Below, in pieces: positions 27,550-36,718 of a stretch of DNA of 64,000 bases. The stretch is from Planctomycetota bacterium (lineage in GTDB: Bacteria > Planctomycetota > Phycisphaerae > Phycisphaerales > Phycisphaeraceae). Location of the stretch: positions 1 through 64,000 of the forward strand of contig JAIOPN010000024.1 in NCBI GenBank assembly GCA_021413865.1, in the 5' to 3' direction. Each line of letters begins with the position of its first letter. Within the stretch, counting starts at the first letter, position 1. Made by a program: the position numbers and the translations under genes. A model generated the notes under the pieces. The model ran no database searches. It saw only the letters and a list, made by a program, of their open reading frames with translations, and had not been told where the DNA came from.

Positions 27550-28593
27550 ATGACCCGTTTCCTCTGCCTCTGTGCAGCGATGCTCACGCTGATGGGCTGT
27601 GCCCATCACGCGACGACGCCGACCACCGAGCCCGCAACGCAGAACAGCCTCTCACTCACACTGCGCGACCGCGTCGCGCTGCCGACCTCCACGATCGATC
27701 AGCACGGCAAGGAGTTCCACGTCACCGGCATCAGCGGCGTGACGTGGCTCGGGGATGGGCGGTTCCTCGCCGTGATGGACAACTCCGACAAGCTCGTGCG
27801 GCTGAGCATCCACTTCGACGACGAGGGCCGTATCGAGTCGGTCAACGTGACCGGCGGCGTGACGCTCGCACGCAAACGCGACAACGAAGGGATCGCCCTC
27901 GATCCGACCGACCCCGGCAGCGTCTGGGTCTCCGACGAGGGGAAACACACGCCGCCGCCCGCGGCCAAACCCGAGGAGTTCCCGCAGGTCACGCGCTACT
28001 CCCTCGCCGACGGCAGGCTGCTCGACACGCTCACGATCCCGCCCGAGTTGGCGAGCCGCCGCAGCAACTTCGGCCTCGAATCGCTCGCCATCACCGCCGA
28101 CGGCCGCACGCTCTGGACCGCCAACGAGCAGGCCCTCACCATCGACGGCCCGATGTCAGACAACACCCGCGGCACCACCGTCCGCCTCTTCCGCTACGAC
28201 CGCGACGGTTCAACTTTTCGACCGACGCGGCAATTTTTTTACCTCACCGACCCCGCCCACGCCGGCGGCCCGCAAAATCAACAGTGCGGCAACGGCCTGA
28301 GCGACCTCATCGCGCTCAATGACGGCCGACTCATCACGCTCGAGCGGTCGTACGGCTTCATCGGCCCCGTGCCATCGCTCGAGACTCGCATCTTCCTCGT
28401 TGATTTTGATGACACTTCTGCCACACCAGCGCACAAGCACCTGCTCTGGACCGGCCCCGCACAGAATCTCGAGGGGCTCTGCCTGGGGCCACGCCTGCCC
28501 GACGGCCGGCGCGTTGTTGTCGGGGGCACCGACAACAACGACAAAGTTGAGAACCTGCTCTTTGTATTTGTGCTCGACGGCCTGCGCGAGTGA
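27550..28593 (+). CDS. phytase-like esterase-domain lipoprotein
   Basis: A 347-residue exported protein. The N-terminus MTRFLCLCAAMLTLMGC is a lipoprotein signal with the lipobox LMGC. The rest matches the phytase-like propeller domain (esterase-like activity of phytase): TGISGVTWLGDGRFLAVMDN, KRDNEGIALDP, FGLESLAITADGRTLWTANE and LEGLCLGPRLPDGRRVVVGG. The substrate is not known; family members occur in extracellular phosphate- and glycan-handling proteins. It follows the USP gene by 47 bp. Confidence 0.82.
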   Translation: MTRFLCLCAAMLTLMGCAHHATTPTTEPATQNSLSLTLRDRVALPTSTIDQHGKEFHVTGISGVTWLGDGRFLAVMDNSDKLVRLSIHFDDEGRIESVNVTGGVTLARKRDNEGIALDPTDPGSVWVSDEGKHTPPPAAKPEEFPQVTRYSLADGRLLDTLTIPPELASRRSNFGLESLAITADGRTLWTANEQALTIDGPMSDNTRGTTVRLFRYDRDGSTFRPTRQFFYLTDPAHAGGPQNQQCGNGLSDLIALNDGRLITLERSYGFIGPVPSLETRIFLVDFDDTSATPAHKHLLWTGPAQNLEGLCLGPRLPDGRRVVVGGTDNNDKVENLLFVFVLDGLRE

Positions 28594-28622
28594 CCGCACA
28601 CCGCGTCGGCCCCCTGGTTGAA

Positions 28623-29324
28623 TCAGGCGTCTTCAACGATCAGCACAAAGACCACGCCCGGCCCGTGCACACCCGTGACCAGCACGCCCTCGATGTCCGC
28701 CGTCTTGCTCGGGCCGGTGATGAAGACCGTGTTGGCCGGGAGTTTGCCCGGCTCGACACCGCGGAACCGCGCCCAGTAGTCCAGCATGTCCGGCAGGATG
28801 TCGCTCTTGCGGACGATGCCCACGTGCACCGGCGGTACGAGCGAGAGGCCGCGGCTGTGCCCCGCGTCGCTCGACACGACCATCGTGCCCGTCTCCGCCA
28901 GCGCGGCGTGTACGTCCGTCACCCCCGCGTCGGTGTCGAACTGCACGTCCAACCCCTTGTGGTTCTGCCACTCGACGACCTCGTGCCCGGCCTTGCGCAT
29001 TGATTCCTTCAGGCCCAGCGCCTGTGGGATCGTGCCGACGCTCACCACGATGCGCTTGGCCTTCACCTCGGCGAGGCAGGCCAGCACCTCGCGGGTCAAG
29101 GCCTCGGCGCGGATCGCGCGGGCTTTCATGCCCACGAGGTTCGCCCGCTGGATAAACATCTTGACCAGGTCGTCGCTCGGCCGCGCTAGCCGAGCGATGG
29201 ATTCGTCCACCTTCGGCGGCTGCGGCGGCTTGGCCGTCACGCTCCGTCCCAGCGCGGTGCGCACGCGCCCGAGGAACTCTTCGCGCGGGGTGCCGAGGGT
29301 TGGGTTGTCGTGGTCAGTGGACAT
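28623..29324 (-). CDS. lutC: LutC-like LUD-domain protein of lactate oxidation
   Basis: A 233-residue LUD-domain protein: RIVVSVGTIPQALGLKESMR, TDVHAALAETGTMVVSS, GLSLVPPVHVGIVRKSDIL and NTVFITGPSKTADIEGVLVTGVHGP. LutC is the third part of the LutABC L-lactate dehydrogenase complex. The ATG at 29324 overlaps the end of lutB by 11 bp, typical of translational coupling. Last gene of the lut operon. Confidence 0.93.
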   Translation of the reverse strand: MSTDHDNPTLGTPREEFLGRVRTALGRSVTAKPPQPPKVDESIARLARPSDDLVKMFIQRANLVGMKARAIRAEALTREVLACLAEVKAKRIVVSVGTIPQALGLKESMRKAGHEVVEWQNHKGLDVQFDTDAGVTDVHAALAETGTMVVSSDAGHSRGLSLVPPVHVGIVRKSDILPDMLDYWARFRGVEPGKLPANTVFITGPSKTADIEGVLVTGVHGPGVVFVLIVEDA

Positions 29325-30927
29325 TCTTGGATGGCTCTTTGTGTTTGCGCTGCCCCCACCAGTGCCGGAAATCCTGCGCCGGCGGCGTGGGCATGTCACG
29401 CTGGCTGGTCCAGCCGCGCACGGGGCCGGGGACGCTGCCGAGCCAGCCTCGCGCGGCGTAAGGATCGCCCGCCTTGAGCGTGCCGGATTTCCGCGCCAGC
29501 AGGCGGAACATGATCTTCTGGAACCAGTTGGCCAGTCGGAAGGTCAACGGGTGGCGCAGCGAGAGCGCCCACATCTTGTAGAACAGGCGGTCGTGCCACC
29601 CGGTGATGCCGCCGCTGATCATGTCGCGGCGGAGCTGGATGAGGTACTTGGGGATGTTGATCTTGACCGGGCAGGCCTCGTAGCACGCGCCGCAGAGCGA
29701 GGAGGCGTGCGGCAGGTCCTTGTAGTTGGCCAGGCCCTTGAGCATGGGCGTGAGGATCGCGCCGATCGGGCCGGAGTAAACCGAGCCGTACGCGTGGCCG
29801 CCGATCTTGCGGTACACCGGGCAGGCGTTGAGGCAGGCGGCGCAGCGGATGCAGCGGAGCATCTCTCGCGTCTCGGGCTTGAGCACCTCGATCCGGCCGT
29901 TGTCCACCAGGATAATGTGCATCTGCTCCGGGCCGTCCGGGTCGGCCTCGCGCTTCGGGCCGGTCATGATGCTCGTGTAGCACGTCAACGGCTGGCCCGC
30001 GGAGCTGCGTGCGAGCAGCTTGAGCAGCACGCCGGCGTGCTCCAGGTCGGGTACGAGCTTCTCGATGCCGACGAAGGCGACGTGGATGCGCGGGGCGCTG
30101 GTGCAGAACCGGCCGTTGCCCTCGTTGGTGCAGATGATGAGCGTGCCGGTGCGCGCGACGATGAAGTTGCCCCCGCTGATGCCCATGTCGGCCTTGCGGT
30201 ACTTGTCGCGGAGATAGTTACGGGCGAACTGGGCGATAAACTCGGGGGTCTCGTTGTACGGCGCGCCCAGCTCGCGCGTGAACGCCCGGGCCGTCGCGGC
30301 GCGGTCTTTGTGGATCATCGGCTGCACGATGTGCGACGGGTCGTCCTTGTCGAGCTGCAGGATGAACTCGCCCAGGTCGGTCTCGACCGTCTCGACGCCG
30401 ATGGCCTCCATCTCGGGGACCAGGTGCGTCTCCTCGGTGACCATCGACTTGCTCTTAACGCAGAGCTTTACGCCGTTGCGCTTGGCGAGGTCGAGGCAGA
30501 TCGCGTTGGCCTCCGCGGGATCGGTGGCGAAGTGGACCTGCGTGCCGTTGGCCTCACACGCGGCGAGGAACTGCTCGAGGTAATAGTCGAGGTGATCGAG
30601 CGTGTGCTGCTTGATCGCCCCGCCCAGCTCGCGCATGCGGTCGTAGTTGGCGCCGAACGCGTCGAGGCAGACCGTGCGGCGGGAGTAGTCCTTGCTCAGC
30701 GTGGCGTGGTTGACGAACTTCTGGAGCTGCGGGTTGGCGGTGGCCTTGTCGGCGCGGGGCTTGAGGTTGTAGGGCAGTTGGACGTGGAGCGGGTGGACCT
30801 CGTGGATCTCGGTGATGTCGCCGTCGCCGCCCTGGAGACGGCCGGTGAACGCCGAGCCGTCGGTCGGGCCGGTGTGGACGCGGACGTCCCTGGTGTCGAT
30901 GGGCGGGGGTGTGGGTGTGTCTGCCAC
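29314..30927 (-). CDS. lutB: LutB-like iron-sulfur protein of lactate oxidation
   Basis: A 537-residue protein: an N-terminal LUD domain (VKLCVKSKSMVTEETHLVPE, GVETVETDLGEFILQLD, ISGGNFIVARTGTLIICTNE) and a C-terminal ferredoxin-like part with CIRCAACLNACPVY and CGACYEACPVKI for two 4Fe-4S clusters. It passes electrons within the LutABC complex that oxidises lactate to pyruvate. Start is a GTG at 30927, 3 bp after the lutA stop. Confidence 0.95.
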   Translation of the reverse strand: MADTPTPPPIDTRDVRVHTGPTDGSAFTGRLQGGDGDITEIHEVHPLHVQLPYNLKPRADKATANPQLQKFVNHATLSKDYSRRTVCLDAFGANYDRMRELGGAIKQHTLDHLDYYLEQFLAACEANGTQVHFATDPAEANAICLDLAKRNGVKLCVKSKSMVTEETHLVPEMEAIGVETVETDLGEFILQLDKDDPSHIVQPMIHKDRAATARAFTRELGAPYNETPEFIAQFARNYLRDKYRKADMGISGGNFIVARTGTLIICTNEGNGRFCTSAPRIHVAFVGIEKLVPDLEHAGVLLKLLARSSAGQPLTCYTSIMTGPKREADPDGPEQMHIILVDNGRIEVLKPETREMLRCIRCAACLNACPVYRKIGGHAYGSVYSGPIGAILTPMLKGLANYKDLPHASSLCGACYEACPVKINIPKYLIQLRRDMISGGITGWHDRLFYKMWALSLRHPLTFRLANWFQKIMFRLLARKSGTLKAGDPYAARGWLGSVPGPVRGWTSQRDMPTPPAQDFRHWWGQRKHKEPSKNVH

Positions 30928-30930
30928 TGT

Positions 30931-31746
30931 TTACGCCTTCACAAACGGGCCGGCGCCGGGCCCCGCGGGATTGGGCTTTTGCCCCTGCGGGTTGAGGTAG
31001 TGCTCCTCGCGCTCCATCAGGCCGAGCGACTCGGCGATGATCTCGGCGAGGCTCTTGAACGCCACGCCCGCCCCTTCGCGGCGGCAGGAGCCGGCGATGT
31101 TCATCGTGCAGCCCGCGTCGTTGCTGACCACGACAGGCGCACCCGTCGCCGCGATGCAGGCCACCTTGTCACGCACCATCGACCCGGAAATCTGCGGGTA
31201 CTTCATCGCGAACGTGCCGCCGAAGCCGCAGCACTGCTCCGCCTTCGCCAGCGGGACGTACTCCAGCCCGCCGATCTGCTTCATCACCCGCACCGCCTCG
31301 TCGGTGATGCCGATGCCGCGCAGGTGGCAGGAATAGTGATACGTCGCCTTGCCCTCCCACTTCGCGCCCAGCGAAGCGAGATCGACCTTGAGCACATTGA
31401 CGAGGAACTCGATGAACTCGTAGGTCTTGCCGGCGAACTTCTGCGCGTCGTGCTCCCAGGCGTGGTCGCCGTGAAACAGCTCGGGGTAGTAGTCGCGGAC
31501 CATCGCCGCGCAGGAGCCAGAGGGGGTGACGACGTAATCCGAGTGCTCGAAAATCTGGATCATCCGCCGCGCCAGGTCGCGCGTCTGGTCGTGGAACCCG
31601 TTGTTGTACATGGGCTGGCCGCAACAGGTCTGGGCCTGGGGGAAATCGACCTCGCAACCCAGGTGCTCCAGCACCTTCACCACGGCAATGGCGGTGCGTG
31701 GGAAGAAGGATTCGGTGAGGCACGTGACGAACAGGGAGACCTTCAT
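30931..31746 (-). CDS. lutA: LutA-like cysteine-rich oxidoreductase subunit
   Basis: A 271-residue protein with two CCG domains: QAQTCCGQPMYNNG with PSGSCAAMVRDYYPE, and YHYSCHLRGIG with AEQCCGFGGTFAMK and SNDAGCTMNIAGSC. This is the heterodisulfide-reductase-like subunit of the LutABC lactate-oxidising complex. It is first in the operon lutA-lutB-lutC. The C-terminal tail is Pro/Gly-rich and slightly longer than usual. Confidence 0.95.
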   Translation of the reverse strand: MKVSLFVTCLTESFFPRTAIAVVKVLEHLGCEVDFPQAQTCCGQPMYNNGFHDQTRDLARRMIQIFEHSDYVVTPSGSCAAMVRDYYPELFHGDHAWEHDAQKFAGKTYEFIEFLVNVLKVDLASLGAKWEGKATYHYSCHLRGIGITDEAVRVMKQIGGLEYVPLAKAEQCCGFGGTFAMKYPQISGSMVRDKVACIAATGAPVVVSNDAGCTMNIAGSCRREGAGVAFKSLAEIIAESLGLMEREEHYLNPQGQKPNPAGPGAGPFVKA

Positions 31747-31806
31747 CGTGAGCAAGTTTAGTTGGCGATGCGCGGGAACACCAGTTCGGTGCCGGTGACA
31801 CGGAAG

Positions 31807-31824
31807 CGTCGGGCGAGCCCGACG
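31807..31824. repeat. short perfect palindrome CGTCGGGC-GA-GCCCGACG
   Basis: An 8-bp perfect inverted repeat with a 2-base centre lies between the divergent lutA and HAD genes. The flanking GGAAG and GGCTAACC suggest it is one copy of a dispersed palindromic element. Confidence 0.55.
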
Positions 31825-31845
31825 GCTAACCACTAATATCCTTCC

Positions 31846-32658
31846 ATGCGACTCGACGACTTCGACGCCCTGCTGCTCGACATGGACGGCACGCTCTACC
31901 GGGAGCACCACGCCCTGCCCGGCTCGCCCGAGACGGTCACGCGCCTGCTCGCCGAGGGCCGCCGCGTCATCTGCGTGACCAACAACGGCGCGAACACGCC
32001 GGAAGAACTCGCCACCCGCCTGCAAAAAATGGGCCTCGCCTTTCCGCCGGGCGCGATCCACACCGCCTGCCATTCGATGGCGGACTGGATCACGTCACGC
32101 TGGCCCAAGCCGCGCATCTTCAACTTCGCGGGCAGCGCCCTGGAGGTCGAACTCAAAGGCCGGGCCACGTTCGTCGAGCGCATCGCCGACCCGTGCGACG
32201 TGGTGGCCGTTGGCACACACACGCGGGAGAACAACGTGCCGTTCGACTTCGAGCGTGCCCTAGTCGGTCTGAACCTGCTGCGTGCCGGGGCACACCTGGT
32301 CGTCGGTTGTGCCGACCGCGTCTTCCCGATCCAGGGCGGCGCGGTGGAGTTCGGCTCGGGGAGTTGGGGGGCGTTGTTCGGCTACGGGGCCGACGTGCCG
32401 GCGGACCGCTGGCACCACACGGGTAAACCCGGCGCGTGGTTTTTCGAGTCCCTCTGCCACCGCGTGAGCGTCAGGCCGGAGCGCTGCCTGATCATCGGCG
32501 ACAACCTCGAATCGGACATCAAAGGCGGCGTCACCGCGGGCATGAAGACGGCGCTGGTGCTCACCGGCGTCTCGACCCGCGAACAGGCCACGCGCAGCCC
32601 GTTCAAGCCGGATGTGGTATTCGAAGATTTGGCAGCGGTGTATCGGGCGATGCGGTGA
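31846..32658 (+). CDS. HAD-IIA family phosphatase (NagD/PGP-like)
   Basis: A 270-residue haloacid-dehalogenase phosphatase. Motif I is LLDMDGTLYRE with the nucleophile Asp, motif II VICVTNNGAN, motif III around KPGAWFF and motif IV IIGDNLESDIKGG. The C2-type cap between motifs II and III places it with NagD, p-nitrophenyl phosphatase and phosphoglycolate phosphatases. The physiological substrate is unknown. A TAATAT element 6-11 bp before the ATG suggests a near-leaderless mRNA. Confidence 0.88.
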   Translation: MRLDDFDALLLDMDGTLYREHHALPGSPETVTRLLAEGRRVICVTNNGANTPEELATRLQKMGLAFPPGAIHTACHSMADWITSRWPKPRIFNFAGSALEVELKGRATFVERIADPCDVVAVGTHTRENNVPFDFERALVGLNLLRAGAHLVVGCADRVFPIQGGAVEFGSGSWGALFGYGADVPADRWHHTGKPGAWFFESLCHRVSVRPERCLIIGDNLESDIKGGVTAGMKTALVLTGVSTREQATRSPFKPDVVFEDLAAVYRAMR

Positions 32659-32663
32659 GTGCT

Positions 32664-32792
32664 CTACCTTTTGGACGGTACACCACCCAGTGAGATCACC
32701 AGCCAGATCGTCAGCGTCACCGTCCCGCCGACGCCGAGGCTGACCAAATCAAATAACCCCAGAGACCGTCGATACTTCGCCGTGTCAGCCAT
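32664..32792 (-). CDS. 42-residue membrane miniprotein resembling an APC permease N-terminus
   Basis: A short ORF 16 bp downstream of ppsA on the same strand. It begins MADTAKYRRSLGLFDLVSLG and continues VGGTVTLTIWLVISLGG before a basic end. The FDLVSLGVGGT part resembles the first helix of amino-acid/polyamine permeases, which usually continue IGSGIF. It may be a relic of a permease or a real small membrane protein in the ppsA operon. No RBS evidence decides this. Confidence 0.4.
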   Translation of the reverse strand: MADTAKYRRSLGLFDLVSLGVGGTVTLTIWLVISLGGVPSKR

Positions 32793-32808
32793 CGTTGAAT
32801 CCGCCGCC

Positions 32809-35220
32809 TTATCGTCCGCTCCGCTCGGTCTCCAGCACCTTGAGCGTGGTGGCGAGGACGGCGTCGGGGTTGAGCGAGATGCTGTCGATGCCCTGCTCGA
32901 CGAGGAACCGCGCGAAGTCCGGGTAGTCGCTGGGCGCCTGGCCGCAGATGCCGATCTTGCGGCCGGTTTCTTTGGCGACCTGGATGACCTGGGCGATCAT
33001 GCGCATGACGGCGGGGTTGCGCTCGTCGAAGAGCGGCGCGACGACCTGGGAATCACGGTCAACGCCGAGGATGAGTTGGGTCAGGTCGTTGGAGCCGATC
33101 GAGAATCCGTCGAAGACCTCGGCGAACTCGCGGGCGCAGATGACGTTGCTGGGGATCTCGCACATGACGTAGAGCTCCAGGCCGTTTTCGCCGCGGGTCA
33201 GGCCGTTTTGAGCCATCTCGGCGACGACACGGCGGCCCTCCTCGACGGTGCGGCAGAAGGGCACCATGATCTTCAGGTTGGTCAAGCCCATGTCGTCGCG
33301 GACCTTCTTCATGGCGCGGCACTCGAGGGCGAACGCGTCGCGGTAGGCCGGGTGGTAATAGCGCGACGCACCGCGAAACCCGAGCATCGGGTTCTCCTCG
33401 ACGGGCTCGTAGGCCTTGCCGCCCAGAAGGTCGGCGTATTCGTTGGTCTTGAAGTCGCTCAGCCGGACAATGACATCTCTGGGATAGAACGCGGCGGCGA
33501 TCATCGCGACGCCCTGCGCGAGCTTGTCCACGAAGAAGCCGGGCTTGTCGTCATAGCCGGCGGTGAGGCGGTCGATCTCCGCCTTGACCGCGGGGTTCTT
33601 GAGCTGGTGATAATCGATCAGCGCCTTGGGATGGATGCGGATGTAGCCGGAGATGATGAACTCCTCGCGCGCCAGCCCCACGCCGTCGTTGGGCAGCATG
33701 GAGAGGCGGAACGCCTCCTCCGGGTTGCCGACGTTCATCATGATCTTTGTGCGTGGCCGGTCGATGCGGCCCAGGTCGATCTTTTTCGCGTCGAACGGCA
33801 GCAGCCCTTCGTACACCGAACCGACCTCGCCGCCGGCACAGCAGACGGTGACCTCCTGGCCGTCGCGGATGGATTCGGTGCCGTGCTCGGTGCCGACGAT
33901 GGCGGGCAGGCCCATCTCGCGGCTGATGATGGCGGCGTGGCAGGTCCGGCCGCCGCGATTGGTGACGATGCCGGCCGCCCGCTTCATCGTCGGCTCCCAG
34001 TCCGGATCGGTCTTGTCGGTGACCAGCACCTCGCCGTCGCGGAACTGGTTCAGGTCGGCGGCGCTCTTGATGACGTGCGCTTTGCCGCTCCCGATCTTGC
34101 CGCCGACGCTGCGCCCGGTGACCAGCACGCGTGACTTGCCCTTGAGCGTGTAGGTCTCGAGTTGATCGATCCGCTTCTGCGACTGCACCGTCTCGGGCCG
34201 CGCCTGGATGATAAAGACCTCGCCGGTCAGCCCGTCCTTGGCCCACTCGATGTCCATCGGCTGCGGGTGGCCGGCCTTGGCGCTGTAATGCTCCTCGATC
34301 AGGCAGGCCCATCGCGAGAGCTGCAACACCTCGTCATCGCTGGCGGCGAACCTGGCACGGTCTTCCGGGGGCACGGGGACGTTCCGCGTCATCTTCGTGG
34401 CGCCCACGTCGTAGATGAGCTTGAGCTCCTTGGTGCCCAGCACCTTGTGGAGGATCGGCCGGAAGCCCTGCTTGAGGGTGGGCTTGAAGACGTAGAACTC
34501 GTCGGGGTTGATGGAGCCCTGCACGATGTTCTCGCCCAGGCCGTAGGCGGCGTTGATGAGCACCACGTCGCGGAAACCGGTCTCGGTGTCGATCGTGAAC
34601 ATCACGCCCGAAGAAGCGAGGTCCGATCGGACCATGCGTTGCACGCCGATCGAGAGCGCCACCTGCGCGTCCTCAAACCCCTGGTCATGGCGGTACGAGA
34701 TCGCCCGGTCTGTGAAGAGCGAGGCGAAGCAGCGCCGGCAGACGTCTAGGAGCATCTCGTGGCCGCGCACGTGGAGGAACGTCTCCTGCTGGCCGGCGAA
34801 GCTGGCGCCGGGGAGGTCCTCGGTGGTGGCGCTGGAGCGCACGGCGACATCGGCCTGGCCGCCGGTCTCGCGGCCCAGACGGTCGTATTCCTTCACGATG
34901 ATACCCCGCAGGTCCGCCGGGATCGAAGCGGCGAGGACCATGTCGCGCACGCGCCGGCCGCGGCGCTGGAGGTCCTCGATGTTCTGCGTGTCCAGGCCGG
35001 CGAGCACGCGGGGGATCGCTTCATCCAGCCCCGACTCGCGCAAAAAATGGCGGTACGCGTCGGCGGTCAGCGCGAAACCATCAGGGACGCGCACGCCCTT
35101 GGATGTCAGCTCGCGGTACATCTCACCCAGCGAGGCGTTCTTGCCGCCGACGACGGGGACGTCGGCGATGCTGATCTCTTCGAACCGGCGGATGTACTGG
35201 GTTGCTTGCACCTGGGTCAT
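32809..35220 (-). CDS. ppsA: phosphoenolpyruvate synthase
   Basis: An 803-residue three-domain enzyme making PEP from pyruvate and ATP. The N-terminal ATP-grasp part has PVVGGKNASLGEMYREL and VAVRSSATTEDLPGASFAGQ; the swivelling phospho-His domain has GGRTCHAAIISREMG; the C-terminal PEP barrel has MLGFRGASRY and GSNDLTQLILGVDRDS. Full length for the family. It is third in the operon USP-Cys-rich protein-ppsA, so gluconeogenic PEP supply appears to be under the stress-island control box at 36209. Confidence 0.96.
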   Translation of the reverse strand: MTQVQATQYIRRFEEISIADVPVVGGKNASLGEMYRELTSKGVRVPDGFALTADAYRHFLRESGLDEAIPRVLAGLDTQNIEDLQRRGRRVRDMVLAASIPADLRGIIVKEYDRLGRETGGQADVAVRSSATTEDLPGASFAGQQETFLHVRGHEMLLDVCRRCFASLFTDRAISYRHDQGFEDAQVALSIGVQRMVRSDLASSGVMFTIDTETGFRDVVLINAAYGLGENIVQGSINPDEFYVFKPTLKQGFRPILHKVLGTKELKLIYDVGATKMTRNVPVPPEDRARFAASDDEVLQLSRWACLIEEHYSAKAGHPQPMDIEWAKDGLTGEVFIIQARPETVQSQKRIDQLETYTLKGKSRVLVTGRSVGGKIGSGKAHVIKSAADLNQFRDGEVLVTDKTDPDWEPTMKRAAGIVTNRGGRTCHAAIISREMGLPAIVGTEHGTESIRDGQEVTVCCAGGEVGSVYEGLLPFDAKKIDLGRIDRPRTKIMMNVGNPEEAFRLSMLPNDGVGLAREEFIISGYIRIHPKALIDYHQLKNPAVKAEIDRLTAGYDDKPGFFVDKLAQGVAMIAAAFYPRDVIVRLSDFKTNEYADLLGGKAYEPVEENPMLGFRGASRYYHPAYRDAFALECRAMKKVRDDMGLTNLKIMVPFCRTVEEGRRVVAEMAQNGLTRGENGLELYVMCEIPSNVICAREFAEVFDGFSIGSNDLTQLILGVDRDSQVVAPLFDERNPAVMRMIAQVIQVAKETGRKIGICGQAPSDYPDFARFLVEQGIDSISLNPDAVLATTLKVLETERSGR

Positions 35221-35250
35221 CGGTTGCCCTTCTTCCGGTTACATGCCCGG

Positions 35251-35592
35251 CTACGAGGTCTGGCTGGACTGCTTCATCTGTTCAAGCGTGCGGATCACCA
35301 ACTCAACCTGGCGTTCCAGGGGCGGGAGCGGCTGGGCGCTCATCGCCGGGTCGCCCGCCTCGGTGACGAACCGGCTTTCCTCGACGACCCGGCGGATGCT
35401 GGGCGTCAAGGCCCGGATCGACTTATCGCCCTCGGCCTCCACGAGGCCGAGGATGCGCGACACAACCCATTCCCGCGGGCGGCAGACGGAACAGTCGCCG
35501 CCGCACTGGGGGTGACAACTCTCCTCGCGGCAATGCCTCCAGACCCTGCGGAAGATTTCCTGCTTGTCGGGATGGTTTGAAGTGTCAGCCAT
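35251..35592 (-). CDS. Cys-rich hypothetical protein in the usp-ppsA operon
   Basis: A 113-residue protein of no recognised family. The N-terminal half has a tight cysteine cluster (HCREESCHPQCGGDCSVCRP), suggesting bound metal or redox-active thiols; the C-terminal half is predicted helical. The ATG follows a perfect AAGGAGG with 6-bp spacing. It sits 30 bp before ppsA and 29 bp after the USP gene, so it may modulate PpsA or sense redox state; this is inference from position. Confidence 0.75.
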   Translation of the reverse strand: MADTSNHPDKQEIFRRVWRHCREESCHPQCGGDCSVCRPREWVVSRILGLVEAEGDKSIRALTPSIRRVVEESRFVTEAGDPAMSAQPLPPLERQVELVIRTLEQMKQSSQTS

Positions 35593-35621
35593 GGCTGCCT
35601 CCTTCACGCGAGCGCCGATTT

Positions 35622-36113
35622 TCAACGGGCACGTGATCCCGCTTTGGCGTGGACTATGGCGGGGCTATTTTCTTCGGAGGAACGGCCCGGAACCACCACC
35701 ACCGGGCACAGGGCCTTGTGCAAGACGCCCTCGGCGGTGGAGCCTACGAGCATGCGATGCAGCGCCCCGTGGCCGTGCGAGCCGATGACGATCAGCCCCG
35801 CATCGATGCGTTTGCTCTCGTCAGTGATGGCCTTGATGCTGCTGGCCGAGCCCTCGATGAGGATGGTTGCCACGTCGAGTCCGTGCTCCAGCAACGGCTC
35901 GCGCAGCTCGTTGAGTTTGGCGCGGGCCTTGTGGGTCTTTTGCGCGGGCGTCTCCCCGGCGAACACCACGGTCTCGTAGCCGATGCCGTTCTCCACCACG
36001 ACCACGTTCAGGAGGTAGAGCTTCGTCCGCAGGGCGGTTGCCAGCGCGGCCGCCGTTTCAATCACGGCCGATGTGGTTTTCGAGAAATCGACACAGGCAA
36101 CAATGTTTTTCAT
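35622..36113 (-). CDS. universal stress protein (island copy 1)
   Basis: A 163-residue USP with the complete nucleotide motif GSHGHGALHRMLVGSTAEGVL. It opens MKNIVACVDFSKTTSAVIET and ends VVVVPGRSSEENSP. It is strikingly similar to the USP at 40125-40637, including the middle EGSASS(I/V)(K/R)AI region, so the two are recent duplicates. First gene of the operon usp-Cys-rich gene-ppsA. The conserved GTAAGTA...CCCCTACTG box lies about 100-120 bp upstream. Confidence 0.93.
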   Translation of the reverse strand: MKNIVACVDFSKTTSAVIETAAALATALRTKLYLLNVVVVENGIGYETVVFAGETPAQKTHKARAKLNELREPLLEHGLDVATILIEGSASSIKAITDESKRIDAGLIVIGSHGHGALHRMLVGSTAEGVLHKALCPVVVVPGRSSEENSPAIVHAKAGSRAR

Positions 36114-36208
36114 GATGTGTGCTCGTAAGAGGGGGTTCTCGGTCGCTAAGATCCTCCTTACCGACCGCAATAATAGACCCCATCGATGCTCGCGCGAATG
36201 CGGAAATG

Positions 36209-36231
36209 TCCGTAAGTACTTACCCCTACTG
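36209..36231 (-). promoter_or_regulatory. stress-island box a, upstream of usp-ppsA operon
   Basis: The plus strand reads GTAAGTACTTACCCCTACTG from 36212. It contains a perfect 12-bp palindrome GTAAGTACTTAC joined to the CCCCTAC core. Box c has the same arrangement upstream of the duplicate USP. Confidence 0.6.
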
Positions 36232-36663
36232 ACCGAAGCTGCGAGCAACAGCGGAATCGCGGGCGGGCACGTTACCGCGGTAGGCATCACGCCACTCAGC
36301 TAGAACGACCAAAGCGATGATTATGGACACGACCCCCGCAATGCGGAGCAGCAGGCGGTGATGGGGTTCGTACCAGGCGAGCATCGCCATCAGGCAATTG
36401 GGCAGGAGCGTGTAGGCGATGCCCTCCAGGATCGCCTTGACGCCCAAGAGGGTAAGCAAGAGTGGCAGGCCTTCCCACTTCCAGTGGAAGGCGACGATGA
36501 AGGTTCCAAGGACCAGGTGCAGGTAACCCATCAGCAGCGCGGCCGGCGTTCCCTGCTTGCGGAGGTGCCTTAGCCACAGTGACCAGTCCTGCCAGCGGGC
36601 GAGGTAGGAGATGCCCAGGATCAGGGCGCTGACCCCGATCATGAATGCCACGGCTTGTTCCAT
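36226..36663 (-). CDS. four-helix membrane protein, function unknown
   Basis: A 145-residue protein with about four hydrophobic helices (AFMIGVSALILGISYLA, LLMGYLHLVLGTFIVAF, LLTLLGVKAILEGIAYTLL, IAGVVSIIIALVVL). No family is recognised. It lies 55 bp downstream of the LEPR-XLL gene on the same strand and may be its operon partner. AAGGTG precedes the ATG. Its 3' end runs into control box a. Confidence 0.7.
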   Translation of the reverse strand: MEQAVAFMIGVSALILGISYLARWQDWSLWLRHLRKQGTPAALLMGYLHLVLGTFIVAFHWKWEGLPLLLTLLGVKAILEGIAYTLLPNCLMAMLAWYEPHHRLLLRIAGVVSIIIALVVLAEWRDAYRGNVPARDSAVARSFGQ

Positions 36664-36718
36664 TTCTTCACCTTGTGCTGATCGACGGGCATGGCCACCT
36701 CTGATACATGTCCGTGAT

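Noticed and set aside
28786-31761. 991-codon open frame on the plus strand across lutC, lutB and lutA
   Set aside because: It is the antisense shadow of the lut operon in GC-rich sequence; its protein is low-complexity Arg/Ala/Val with no family motifs.
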